64,000 bases of DNA from Tunturiibacter empetritectus. Its GTDB lineage: Bacteria; Acidobacteriota; Terriglobia; Terriglobales; Acidobacteriaceae. A program made the translations under genes and the position numbers. The stretch is from contig NZ_JACHDZ010000001.1 of the NCBI RefSeq assembly GCF_014201375.1, positions 1,157,206-1,221,205 of the forward strand, read 5' to 3'. The notes under the pieces are model-generated. The model was not told the origin of the DNA. It saw only the letters and a program-made list of their open reading frames with translations, and ran no database searches. This document shows positions 8,342 through 16,621 of the stretch, in pieces (positions within the stretch are counted from its first letter, which is position 1; each line of letters starts with the position of its first letter).

Positions 8342-11038
8342 ATGGCTTTGAAGAAGAGCAAGTATCTTGCAGTCGCTTTTTGTCTGGGTGCATTGAGCGT
8401 TGTGTCTGTGGCCTCGTGGGCACAGGCGGTTCCGGCGGAGAAGGCGGATGAGGCCAGGGTGGACCGGCTTCTGAAGCAGATGACGCTGGAAGAGAAGATG
8501 AACCTGATCCGCGGTGGGCTCGAGGATCCTTCTGTTTATCAGGGGCAGGCGGGATACTTGCCGGGAGTTCCGCGGCTGCATGTTCCTTCGCTGCGGATGG
8601 CGGATGGGCCGCCGGGTTTGTTGACGCGGGTGGCCGGGCAGGCCGAGACGGCGACGATGGGCGTTGCTGCGACCTTCAGCGCGAAGGATGCGGAGGCCAA
8701 TGGCGCGGTGATTGGGCGCGAGGCGCGGTCGCTGGGCATCGATGTGGTGTTGCAGCCGTTTATCAATATCGATCGCGATATTACGTTTGCGCGCGCTTAC
8801 AACACGTTTGGCGAAGACCCGATGCTGAGTGGCGCGATGGGCGCGGCGGAGGTTCGCGGGGCGCAGGCGCAGGGTGTGATGGCGATGGCGAAGCACTATG
8901 TGGGGTACGACTCGAATGCTTACAACATCTTCATCGACCAGCAGACGCTGCATGAGGTTTATGCGGCTCCGTTTGTGGATGCGATTGGCGCAGGCGTGTC
9001 GTCGGTGATGTGCTCTTATAACCGCATCAACGGGCCGTTTGCTTGCGGCAATAGCGATACGTTGAAGACGATTTTGAAGGAGGAGATGGGGTTCAAGGGC
9101 TTTGTCACTTCGGACTGGGGCGGAGTACATAGCGTTCTGTTTCTGAACGAGGGGCTGGACATGGAGATGCCCGGCGCGGCGGAGGCGGATAGTCCGTTCA
9201 AGGCGTTCATCAATAACTATTTTGTGACGGGGCCGCCGGATAATTCGCCGGTAAAGCCTCTGGACCCGGATGCCCTGGCGGGGATTCTGGGCGGTTATAT
9301 TCCGGAGGAGCCCCAGGTGAGTTCGATGGATATGAGCGCCTTCCCACGCGATAACGACAAGACGACGATGCGGGAGGCTCTGAAGAATGGGACGGTGACC
9401 GAGGCTACGATTACGGCTGCTGCGCGGCGAGTGTTGTATGAGATCGATCGGTTCGGCTATCTGGATGGCAAGCAGAAGCATACGGTGACGGCGCAGGATG
9501 TCGAAGAGAATGCGGCTGTGATTCGCAAGACTGCGGAAGATGCGGCGGTGTTGTTGAAGAATGAACATGCGCTTCCTCTGGGGAATGATGACTTGCAGTC
9601 GCTGGCGTTGATTGGGCCGGGGGCGGGGCAGGTTGCGGCGATCGGGACGTTCGGCGAGCGGAGCCCTGGGTTGACGGAGCGGCAGATTAGTCCGCTGGAG
9701 GCGCTGAAGAAGGGCGCTCCTACGGCCAACATTACGTATGCGGTGGACGACGATATGACCGGGGTGCCGGTACCGGCGGCGATGCTGTCGCATGATGGCA
9801 AGCCGGGACTGCTGCGTACGGAGCGGTCGGGGAGGAAGTCGGCCGATGCGCAGCTGGACTTTACGCATAGCAATGGGAGGTCGTTGCCGGCGAGCGGAAC
9901 GGTGACGTGGGCGGGAACCCTGACGGTACCGAGCGCCGGGGAGTACTGGATGTACCTGCAGGTGCTGGGTGCGCGTGGAAGCTTGATGATCGACGGCAAA
10001 CACGTGGGACAGACGGGCGCGGCCAAGGGTACGGTGCACGGCGATGTGCAGTATGCGACGCAGGATAACGGATTCCCGACGACCGATGGGCTGGACAATG
10101 TTCGGCGTGCGGTGCAGCTGACTGCGGGGCCGCACTCGATTACGGTGATGGCGAGTAGCGATACTTCGAATAAGCCGGAGCAGATTCGGTTGAACTGGAC
10201 GACGCCGGAGCTGCGGGAGAGCAATCACAAGGCGGCGATCGATGCGGCGAAGAAGGCGCATACGGCGGTGGTGTTTGTGTGGACGCGAGGGAAGCCGGAC
10301 TTCGCGCTGCCGGGGGAACAGGACAAGCTCGTGGATGAGATTGCCGCGGTGAATCCGAACACGATTGTGGTGATGAATGTGAGCCAGCCGGTGGCGATGC
10401 CGTGGTTGGGCAAGGTGAAGGGCGTGCTGCAGATGTGGTGGCCGGGCGATGAGGGCGGATGGGCTACGGCTGATGTTCTGCTGGGCAAGGTGAGTCCGGC
10501 TGGACGGTTGCCGTTTACCTGGGCGAAGCAGCTGACCGACTATGCGGCGAATGATCCGGCGCATCCGGAGCGGTCGGATAAGGGCGTGGACGGGAAGACG
10601 ACCTACTCCGAAGGCGTGAATGTTGGGTATCGGTGGTTTGATAAGGAGAAGATCGAGCCGCTGTTTCCGTTTGGGTTCGGGCTCTCATATACGAGCTTTG
10701 CGTACTCGGATCTGAAGGTGGCGAAGGCTGCGGATAACGGGCTTGATGTTTCGGTGCAGGTGAAGAATACGGGAGCGGTTGCGGGTGATGAGGTGCCGCA
10801 GGTGTACCTGGATGCTCCGGAGCAGCAGCCGCACGGGGTGCAGTTTGCACCGAAGACGCTGGCGGCGTTCGATCGCGTGACGCTGGCGCCGGGTGAGAGC
10901 AAGGACGTGACCATGCATGTGTCGCCGCGTGCGCTGGAATACTGGTCGGTGGCGGAGAAGAAGTGGGTGCGGTCGGATGCGCGGCGGGTGCGGGTGGGCT
11001 CGTCTTCGCGTGATTTGAAGCTGACTGCGGAGAGGTAG
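8342..11038 (+). CDS. Secreted GH3 beta-glucosidase with PA14 insertion
   Basis: 898 residues from ATG 8342, preceded by AAGGA. The signal peptide is MALKKSKYLAVAFCLGALSV and on to ASWAQA. The GH3 N-terminal barrel (about 40-390) contains the nucleophile motif GFVTSDWGG with Asp258. A GH3 C-terminal alpha/beta domain follows, interrupted at about 480-630 by a PA14-like carbohydrate-binding module (TVTWAGTLTVPSAGEYWMYL, MIDGKHVG). The protein ends in a fibronectin-III-like domain (about 790-898, GEVPQ-type NTGAVAGDEVPQVYL). PA14 inserts are known in GH3 and shape the substrate pocket. The likely role is release of glucose or other sugars from oligosaccharides or plant glycosides outside the cytoplasm. 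Confidence 0.93.
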   Translation: MALKKSKYLAVAFCLGALSVVSVASWAQAVPAEKADEARVDRLLKQMTLEEKMNLIRGGLEDPSVYQGQAGYLPGVPRLHVPSLRMADGPPGLLTRVAGQAETATMGVAATFSAKDAEANGAVIGREARSLGIDVVLQPFINIDRDITFARAYNTFGEDPMLSGAMGAAEVRGAQAQGVMAMAKHYVGYDSNAYNIFIDQQTLHEVYAAPFVDAIGAGVSSVMCSYNRINGPFACGNSDTLKTILKEEMGFKGFVTSDWGGVHSVLFLNEGLDMEMPGAAEADSPFKAFINNYFVTGPPDNSPVKPLDPDALAGILGGYIPEEPQVSSMDMSAFPRDNDKTTMREALKNGTVTEATITAAARRVLYEIDRFGYLDGKQKHTVTAQDVEENAAVIRKTAEDAAVLLKNEHALPLGNDDLQSLALIGPGAGQVAAIGTFGERSPGLTERQISPLEALKKGAPTANITYAVDDDMTGVPVPAAMLSHDGKPGLLRTERSGRKSADAQLDFTHSNGRSLPASGTVTWAGTLTVPSAGEYWMYLQVLGARGSLMIDGKHVGQTGAAKGTVHGDVQYATQDNGFPTTDGLDNVRRAVQLTAGPHSITVMASSDTSNKPEQIRLNWTTPELRESNHKAAIDAAKKAHTAVVFVWTRGKPDFALPGEQDKLVDEIAAVNPNTIVVMNVSQPVAMPWLGKVKGVLQMWWPGDEGGWATADVLLGKVSPAGRLPFTWAKQLTDYAANDPAHPERSDKGVDGKTTYSEGVNVGYRWFDKEKIEPLFPFGFGLSYTSFAYSDLKVAKAADNGLDVSVQVKNTGAVAGDEVPQVYLDAPEQQPHGVQFAPKTLAAFDRVTLAPGESKDVTMHVSPRALEYWSVAEKKWVRSDARRVRVGSSSRDLKLTAER

Positions 11039-11120
11039 CTGTTGGTGCTGGCTTCGTCGAGTCTCTTAGTCTATGGGGGAGTTGGCGAAGCTGGCGCTGC
11101 CGAAGGGACGAAAACTAACT

Positions 11121-11435
11121 TTAGCTTTCAATTACAGCAATTCTTCGCAAGCCACATCGACCGCATGAGTCGGCGCGTTCGATCCTATGTGCGTTAGGTA
11201 TCGTTACCCGATTGCAGCATCTAGGGCAGGGCCAGCGAACGAATCGCCGATAGAAAAAGATGTAAGGCCCCACACAGATCGGCATGAATTCGAATACGTT
11301 GAGGTGACGCCAATACGTCGTCAATAAAACCGCCAGAATCGCTCCAACAGGAAGTGAAATACATGCTGTCAACCAGCGACGGTTGTATGCCCGCCATGCA
11401 GCCTGATAATCCACTGGAGTTGTAGTGTCGTTCAT
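11121..11435 (-). CDS. Small membrane protein with C-terminal zinc ribbon
   Basis: 104 residues. Two hydrophobic segments (about 22-42, WLTACISLPVGAILAVLLTT, and 50-63, FMPICVGPYIFFYRR) precede a likely zinc ribbon, CPRCCN near residue 72 and CGRCG near 93. I do not recognise the family. It starts 12 bases after the ftsY stop on the same strand, so it is probably cotranscribed with ftsY. Its GC content looks lower than that of ftsY. A link to membrane protein targeting is suggested by position only. Confidence 0.6.
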   Translation of the reverse strand: MNDTTTPVDYQAAWRAYNRRWLTACISLPVGAILAVLLTTYWRHLNVFEFMPICVGPYIFFYRRFVRWPCPRCCNRVTIPNAHRIERADSCGRCGLRRIAVIES

Positions 11436-11447
11436 CGTTATGGGATT

Positions 11448-12449
11448 TTAGTCGAGGAGGGAGTCGATGAAGCTGCCGCTGTCGAAGGGGATGATGTCTT
11501 CGAGCTTTTCGCCTATGCCTGCGTAGACGACGGGAAGTTTCAGTTCGGTGGCTATGGCCAGGACGATCCCGCCTTTGGCAGTGCCATCGAGTTTGGTGAG
11601 GACGATGCCGGTGACGTGGGCGGCTTCGGTGAAGAGGCGGGCCTGGGTCAACCCATTTTGACCTGTCGTTGCGTCCATGACGAGGAGGGTCTGGTGCGGG
11701 GCGCCGGGGACTAACTTCTCTGCGGTGCGGCGCATCTTGTCCAGCTCTTTCATCAGGTCGGTCTTGGTGTGGAGGCGGCCAGCGGTGTCGACGATGAGGA
11801 CTTGGGTGTTGCGGGCTTTGGCGGCGGCGCATGCGTCGTAGAGCGCGGCTGAGGGGTCGCCGCCCTGTTTGGTTTTGATGATCTGAACGTCAGAGCGCTG
11901 GGCCCAGACTTCGAGTTGTTCGATGGCGGCCGCGCGGAAGGTGTCGGCGGCGCAGAGCAGGACGGTGCGGCCCTGCGCGGTGAAGTACGCGGCGAGCTTG
12001 CCCGTGGTGGTGGTCTTGCCGGTGCCGTTGACCCCGACCATCATGATGACCTCGGGCGGTGTGGCGGGGTGGGTGATAGGGCGGGCTACGCTGTCGAGGA
12101 CCTGCTTGAGCTCGGCCCTGAGGAGACGCTTGAGGTCGTCGCCGCCCTGGATGCCGACGCGGAGGGCGCGCCGGCGGAGGTTCTCCATGACGAGGGCAGT
12201 GGTGGGGGCGCCGAGGTCGGCGGCGAGCAGGAGAGGCTCGAGATTGACCAGGGTGGTCTCGTCGACCTCGCGGGTGAGGGCGATGACGGAGCTGATGGAT
12301 TCGGAGAAGGACTCGCGGGTGCGGGTGACCGCCTGCTTCATGCGGTCGAAGAGTCCGCGCTTCGGCTCCTGCGGCTCTGAAGCTACTGCGGTGGGCTGGT
12401 CGGGTTGCTGGTCGGATTTGTCGCGTTTGCCGAAGAGAGAAAAAGCCAT
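11448..12449 (-). CDS. ftsY: Signal recognition particle receptor FtsY
   Basis: 333 residues. FtsY docks SRP-ribosome complexes at the membrane through a GTPase heterodimer with Ffh. A short acidic/Gln-rich N-terminus (about 1-40) precedes the N domain and the G domain. G1 is [15 protein letters not shown] (about 138-152), followed by [19 protein letters not shown] and [10 protein letters not shown]. The long acidic A domain of enterobacterial FtsY is missing, as in many bacteria. The SRP RNA partner (ffs) lies at 28.7 kb in the same window. It is followed by the small zinc-ribbon membrane gene. Confidence 0.97.
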   Translation of the reverse strand: MAFSLFGKRDKSDQQPDQPTAVASEPQEPKRGLFDRMKQAVTRTRESFSESISSVIALTREVDETTLVNLEPLLLAADLGAPTTALVMENLRRRALRVGIQGGDDLKRLLRAELKQVLDSVARPITHPATPPEVIMMVGVNGTGKTTTTGKLAAYFTAQGRTVLLCAADTFRAAAIEQLEVWAQRSDVQIIKTKQGGDPSAALYDACAAAKARNTQVLIVDTAGRLHTKTDLMKELDKMRRTAEKLVPGAPHQTLLVMDATTGQNGLTQARLFTEAAHVTGIVLTKLDGTAKGGIVLAIATELKLPVVYAGIGEKLEDIIPFDSGSFIDSLLD

Positions 12450-12536
12450 GCTCTTGTTAGTTTAGCAATGTTGGAGGTATGGCCCTCAGCGCTCTTTGGA
12501 TCGTTGACTTTCGCGGTGGCGGGCTTATCTTTGGTG

Positions 12537-12971
12537 ATGACGATTATGACGAAGGCGGAGCTTTACGAGTTCCTCGCAGGTCACACGCTGGGGGTGTTGG
12601 GAAGCATCTCGGGGGAGGGTGTGCCGCAGTCGGCCCTTGTGGGGATAGCGGTGACGGAAGATCTTGAGATTGTCTTCGATACTCTGAACAGCACACGCAA
12701 GTACAGGAACCTTACCTCGAATCCAAAGGCCTCCTTTGTGGTGGGATGGGAGGGAGAGCAGACGGTGCAGTTGGAAGGTGAGGCGTCTCTGCCGGTGGGT
12801 GAGGAACTGATGCGGTACAAGAATGTCTACTTCTCTGCGTGGCCGGATGGGCCGAGTCGTCAAAGCTGGCCGGGGCTGGTTTACTTTGTTGTTCGTCCGC
12901 GATGGATTCGATATAGCGACTTTGACCAGCGACCTCCGTTGATCGAGGAGATGGTGTTCGGGTTGAGTTAG
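12537..12971 (+). CDS. Pyridoxamine 5'-phosphate oxidase-like FMN-binding protein
   Basis: 144 residues in a split-barrel flavin-binding fold: an N-terminal helix (MTKAELYEFLAGHTLGVLGSI), the strand pattern PQSALVGIAVTEDLEIVFDT with NSTRKYRNL, a typical phosphate-contact segment, and YFVVRPRWIRYSDF at the C-terminus. The family includes general stress proteins and F420/FMN-dependent oxidoreductases, so the substrate is unknown. The start may be ATG 12537 or 12546; neither has a strong ribosome-binding site. It diverges from ftsY, 87 bases away. Confidence 0.75.
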   Translation: MTIMTKAELYEFLAGHTLGVLGSISGEGVPQSALVGIAVTEDLEIVFDTLNSTRKYRNLTSNPKASFVVGWEGEQTVQLEGEASLPVGEELMRYKNVYFSAWPDGPSRQSWPGLVYFVVRPRWIRYSDFDQRPPLIEEMVFGLS

Positions 12972-13225
12972 GAGCGGTTTCCGCGTGAAGAGGACAAGCG
13001 ATCGCAGATGTAAAGACGAAATACCGGGATCTTGACGGATACCGCAGAATGCATCGGTTCGCTGCAACTGAGAGATGTGGCCGCAATCCACTGCGTCGCG
13101 CGATGAGACTGCGCGACTTCGGTCGAGATGACGAATAAATAAGTTCTATCGATGTTTCAAATTTCCTCATATTCCCGCAGCGAAACCACCTTAGACGTGC
13201 TGAGCCGAGTGGGTGTGGGCGACCG

Positions 13226-14155
13226 CTAGTGCTTTTCTGCCTTTAGGGAGTTCTGGTAGACGCGGAGGCGGACGCAGCAGGCCTGGAGCAGAGACGCTTC
13301 GAGGTGGTGGGCGTGGCCGTGGTCGAGCAGGTCGCCGAGGATGGTGTCGACCTCGACGGGAGTGCCTTTTTGCAGGTCGCGGTACATGGACGAGGTGAAC
13401 TGCGAGTCTTTCATGGTGGCTTGTTTGCGAAGGTTTTCCAGCAGCGGTTGCGGGGTGGGGAAGCCGCAGGCCTTGGCGATTGCGGCACACTCCTCCAGCG
13501 CCTGCAGTGCGGTCTGTTCACCGTCGGGGACTCTGTTGATCTCACCGATGGGACCGCCGAGCAGACAGGTGATAAGTCCGAGAGAGGCGATGATGACCCA
13601 CTTGTCCCACATGGCCTGGGTGATGTTGAGGGAGAGCTCCGTGTCGAAGCTCGCGTCGTGGAACATTGCGTCGAGTGTGCGGATGCGAGGGGTGAGTTCT
13701 CCGCTGCGCTCGCCGTAGATGAGCTTTTGCATGGGAGTGATCTGCACGATGCGTCCCTGTTCGTCGAGGTCTGTGGAGACCATGCAGACGCCCCCGAGAA
13801 CGGCTTGTTCGCCGAAGCTTTGGACGAGTGTGTTCATGTGGCGCATGCCGTTGAGTACTGGATAGATCATCGTGTCCGGGCCGACGGCGTGTGTCATATC
13901 TTTGATCGCCTGATCGAGCGCCTGGGCTTTTACGCTGAGAAAGATGACGTCGTAGGGACTGGTGATCTCGCTGCTTGTGATGGTCTTCGGCTTGAGAGTT
14001 GCATCACCATGTGGGCTTAGGATGCGGAGGCCATCGCGTTGGAGTTGCTGCGCTCGAGCGGGTCTGACGAGAAAGGTGACATCGCGACCGGCTTGCGCGA
14101 GACGTGTTCCGAAGTAACCGCCTACGGCACCAGCACCGACGACGAGGATCTTCAT
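13226..14155 (-). CDS. panE: Ketopantoate reductase (2-dehydropantoate 2-reductase)
   Basis: 309 residues. It reduces 2-dehydropantoate to pantoate with NADPH in pantothenate/CoA synthesis. The N-terminal Rossmann fold begins MKILVVGAGAVGGYFGTRLA. The central part has VLNGMRHMNTL, corresponding to the family QNG motif, and the C-terminal helical domain contains SSMYRDLQKGTPVEVDTILG, the family signature. AAGGA lies just upstream of the start. Its substrate precursor, 2-ketoisovalerate, is produced by the ilv genes at 41-49 kb. Paralogues acting on other 2-keto acids exist, so the assignment is to the family with likely function. Confidence 0.88.
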   Translation of the reverse strand: MKILVVGAGAVGGYFGTRLAQAGRDVTFLVRPARAQQLQRDGLRILSPHGDATLKPKTITSSEITSPYDVIFLSVKAQALDQAIKDMTHAVGPDTMIYPVLNGMRHMNTLVQSFGEQAVLGGVCMVSTDLDEQGRIVQITPMQKLIYGERSGELTPRIRTLDAMFHDASFDTELSLNITQAMWDKWVIIASLGLITCLLGGPIGEINRVPDGEQTALQALEECAAIAKACGFPTPQPLLENLRKQATMKDSQFTSSMYRDLQKGTPVEVDTILGDLLDHGHAHHLEASLLQACCVRLRVYQNSLKAEKH

Positions 14156-14187
14156 GCTTGTTCCTTGTAGTTTTCGAGACAGCGTGT

Positions 14188-14463
14188 TCAGACCAGAGTG
14201 TGTCTCAGCTTAGTTTGATCGCGTCTTAGTTTGATCGCGTCGGCCGGTTTGATCGATGGGCCGGCTGGCATGACCTGCGAGGTTGGGTGCGGTTCTTTTG
14301 GGTTTGGGATGGCTTTGGTCTGTCTTGTCTTGATGAAGATGATGGCCGCGACCATGATGACGAGAATTGCCACGGCGAAGGCGATGACGACAGGAAGGAA
14401 GGAGGAGTCGCTGGTTCGCTCTTCAGGATGGGGGTCGCTGTTGGAAGGTTGCGGTTGGCTCAT
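14188..14463 (-). CDS. Small single-pass membrane protein with shifted C-terminus
   Basis: 91 residues: a polar N-terminus rich in Ser/Pro/Glu, one transmembrane helix (about 24-44, FLPVVIAFAVAILVIMVAAII), and a basic tail. No family is recognised. The tail is unusual because a perfect 16-bp tandem duplication (14210-14241) falls inside the last codons. With only one copy the frame would end DAIKLS and stop; the extra 16 bases shift the frame and add about 11 residues (RRDQTKLRHTLV). The gene lies 24 bases upstream of nothing on its strand except panE to the right, with which it is not overlapping. No good ribosome-binding site is seen. Confidence 0.5.
   Translation of the reverse strand: MSQPQPSNSDPHPEERTSDSSFLPVVIAFAVAILVIMVAAIIFIKTRQTKAIPNPKEPHPTSQVMPAGPSIKPADAIKLRRDQTKLRHTLV
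14210..14241. repeat. Perfect 16-bp tandem duplication at a gene end
   Basis: The unit TTAGTTTGATCGCGTC occurs twice back to back (14210-14225 and 14226-14241). Sixteen is not a multiple of three, so the duplication changes the reading frame of the minus-strand gene and bypasses the stop codon that a single copy would give. Confidence 0.95.
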
Positions 14464-14534
14464 GAGGTGTTGGATGCATTGACTGGCGATTAGATTTGCA
14501 TGACCTGAGGCGATTCGATGCGAGAGGGTCGAGA

Positions 14535-14735
14535 TTAGTTTGGCGCAGAGGTAGATGCTGGAGCGGGAGCGGCGTGAGACGGCCAGACCGAGGGGCGCAC
14601 AAGCAGAAGGAGATAGAGGAAGAGAATTGCAATGAGGACGAGGCCGCCGATGAAGATGTGCGGACGGAATCCCATGTAGGTCTTGTGTCGGGGAAGGTCC
14701 GGGGGAGGGATGTGTCCGTGCTCGTGATCATGCAT
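14535..14735 (-). CDS. Small His-rich single-pass membrane protein
   Basis: 66 residues. The N-terminus MHDHEHGHIPPPDLPRH is histidine-rich and could bind metal. A transmembrane helix follows (about 27-47, PHIFIGGLVLIAILFLYLLLLV), then an Ala/Pro/Ser tail. No family is recognised. It lies 71 bases from the other small membrane gene on the same strand, and the two may be cotranscribed. The ribosome-binding site is weak. Confidence 0.5.
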   Translation of the reverse strand: MHDHEHGHIPPPDLPRHKTYMGFRPHIFIGGLVLIAILFLYLLLLVRPSVWPSHAAPAPASTSAPN

Positions 14736-14794
14736 GCGTACCAGCTTAGCGCAAAACGGCCTGTGTGCCAGCTGCGGATGAAGATATGGCTGGC

Positions 14795-14897
14795 GTCCTG
14801 CCGGACGGACCGCCTGCGCGGCGTGCGGTCGCTTCGTGACTTGTATACCTTTTCTCGGCGGGGCTGGTAACTTCGGTCCTCCCGCTGGTCGGAAGGA
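14795..14897. repeat. Dispersed palindromic element, half copy A
   Basis: This is one arm of the element family also seen at 21597-21802, 30164-30351 and 41519-41673. It reads GTCCTGCCGGAC (14795-14806), then GCGGTCGCTTCGTGACTTGT (14825-14844), TATACC, and CTTCGGTCCTCCCGCTGGTC with CGGAA. The complementary second arm is absent, so it cannot form the long hairpin. It lies between the small membrane gene start and the gpsA stop. Confidence 0.75.
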
Positions 14898-14923
14898 GAA
14901 TTAGGCTTGCACATCTGCAGAGG

Positions 14924-15916
14924 CTATTCGTCGCGGCCGGGGCGGGCCATGAGTTCGCGGATGGCCTCTCTGGGGCTTTTGTTGTGGTGGAGGATAGCAT
15001 CGACCTGCTGGGTGATGGGCATCTCGACGGCATAGCGTGCGGCGAGGCCGAGGGCGGCGGCGGTGCTGCGAACGCCTTCGGCGACTTTGCCGTTGAGGCC
15101 GGCGATGATGTCCGGCAGCTGGCGGCCGCGGCCGAGTTCGATGCCGACGGCGCGGTTGCGTGAGAGCGAGCCGGTGCAGGTGAGGATGAGGTCGCCTGCG
15201 CCGGAGAGACCCGCGAGAGTTTGACGGCGGCCACCGCAGGCTACGGCGAGCCGGGTCATCTCGGCGATGCCTCGGGTGATGAGGGCGGCGGAGGAGTTGT
15301 GGCCGAGGTTGAGGCCGTTGGCGACGCCGGCGGCGAGGGCGATGACGTTTTTGAGCGAGCCGCCGAGCTCGACGCCGGGGACGTCCTCGTTGGTGTAGAC
15401 GCGCAGGCTGGACGAGGTGAAGTCGCGCTGGATGGTCTGGGCGACCTGGGGGGTCTCGGAGGCGACGACGACTGCGGTGGGCATGCCGGCTGCGACCTCC
15501 TGCGCGAAGGAGGGGCCGCTGAGGACAGCGAAGGGATTGCGCGTGACGGATGCGACGACCTGGGACATGCGGAGGAAGCTGGTCTCCTCGATGCCTTTGC
15601 TGCCGCTGAGGATGATCTGGTCGCGGGTGAGCAGGGGGGCGATGTGGGTGAGGACGCCGCGCAGATGTTGCGAGGGCGTGACGCAGAGGAGGATGTCGGC
15701 CTCGAAGATGGCGCGTGGGAGGTCGGAGGTGACGTGGATATCAACAGGCAGGGTGAAGCCGGGGAGATAGGGCAGATTTTCGCCGGCTTCACTGAGCTGC
15801 TGGGCGAGGGCGGGGGAGTGAGACCAGAGAAAGAGCTGGTGTCCTCCGCGACGGGCGAGGGAGAGGGCGAGGGCGGTACCCCAGGCGCCTGCGCCCAGGA
15901 CGGCGATTCGGCTCAC
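14924..15916 (-). CDS. gpsA: NAD(P)-dependent glycerol-3-phosphate dehydrogenase
   Basis: 330 residues. It reduces dihydroxyacetone phosphate to sn-glycerol 3-phosphate for phospholipid synthesis. The Rossmann fold begins MSRIAVLGAGAWGTALALSL. The catalytic and substrate regions include LSGSKGIE, VLSGPSFAQEV, GGSLKNVIALAAGVANGL with the active-site lysine, and LAGLSGAGDLILTCTGSLSRNR. The start codon is GTG at 15916 and overlaps the plsY stop in a GTGA arrangement, so translation is coupled to plsY. That pairing makes sense because PlsY consumes the G3P made here. The palindromic half element A lies just beyond the stop. Confidence 0.97.
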   Translation of the reverse strand: MSRIAVLGAGAWGTALALSLARRGGHQLFLWSHSPALAQQLSEAGENLPYLPGFTLPVDIHVTSDLPRAIFEADILLCVTPSQHLRGVLTHIAPLLTRDQIILSGSKGIEETSFLRMSQVVASVTRNPFAVLSGPSFAQEVAAGMPTAVVVASETPQVAQTIQRDFTSSSLRVYTNEDVPGVELGGSLKNVIALAAGVANGLNLGHNSSAALITRGIAEMTRLAVACGGRRQTLAGLSGAGDLILTCTGSLSRNRAVGIELGRGRQLPDIIAGLNGKVAEGVRSTAAALGLAARYAVEMPITQQVDAILHHNKSPREAIRELMARPGRDE

Positions 15917-16524
15917 TCTCCCCCCTTTTTCTTGCCGAAGCGGCTCTCGGTGCCTGCGAGAAGGCGGCGAATGTTCTGGTGATGCTTGACGATGACGAGA
16001 AGCGGAATGAAGACGAGGCCAGCGATGACGAGGGGAGTTCGTTGCGGCAGGAAGTAGAGGCCGAAGAGCGGGAAGGTGGCTGAGCCGATCATCGAAGCGA
16101 GGGAGACGTAACGGGTGAGAAGCACGACGACCAGAAATACGCCGAAGGTACAGGCTGCTGCTGCCAGGCTGAGGGCAAGCATGACGCCGAGAGCGCTGGC
16201 GACGCCTTTGCCGCCGCGGAAGCCGAGCCAGATGGGGAAGACGTGTCCGAGGATAGCGGCGACGGCGGTGATGACGGCGAGGTCGTAGTTGCCGGGCGCT
16301 AGATGCTGGGCGATTTTTACGGCGAGGAAGGACTTGCCGACGTCGAGCAGGAGCGTGGCGATGCCGAGGCCTTTGGCTCCACTGCGGGCTACGTTGGTGG
16401 CGCCGATGTTGCCGCTGCCGGTGGCGCGAATGTCTTCATTGCGAAAGATTTTTACGAGCAAATAGCCGAAGGGGATGGACCCGAGGAGGTAGGCGAGCGG
16501 AATGGAGAGGAGCCAGGGGTTCAT
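15913..16524 (-). CDS. plsY: Acyl-phosphate:glycerol-3-phosphate acyltransferase
   Basis: 203 residues. PlsY transfers an acyl group from acyl-phosphate to G3P, forming lysophosphatidic acid at the membrane. It is an integral membrane protein with about five helices. The three conserved loops are visible: SGNIGATN (about residue 37), GHVFPIWLGFRGGKGVA (about 95-111), and a C-terminal KHHQNIRRLLAGTESR. It overlaps gpsA by four bases, forming a lipid-precursor operon. PlsX is not in the window. Confidence 0.96.
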   Translation of the reverse strand: MNPWLLSIPLAYLLGSIPFGYLLVKIFRNEDIRATGSGNIGATNVARSGAKGLGIATLLLDVGKSFLAVKIAQHLAPGNYDLAVITAVAAILGHVFPIWLGFRGGKGVASALGVMLALSLAAAACTFGVFLVVVLLTRYVSLASMIGSATFPLFGLYFLPQRTPLVIAGLVFIPLLVIVKHHQNIRRLLAGTESRFGKKKGGE

Positions 16525-16621
16525 TGTCGTCCGAATGAGTTTAGCAAGTGCGGATGAGAATGGTCTTACGGCTTGTGTTCGGGCTCGATGCAGGTGCGGC
16601 GGGTGAGTTGCGAAGTGCAGG

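Noticed and set aside
8063..10564. 833-codon open frame antisense to the GH3 gene
   Set aside because: Arg/His/Leu-rich composition, no domain, and full overlap with a well-supported secreted glucosidase; a product of high-GC codon bias.
13060..13140. Short gap motif GACTTCGGTCGAGATGACG as a possible repeat
   Set aside because: Occurs once in this window; no second copy to support a repeat family.
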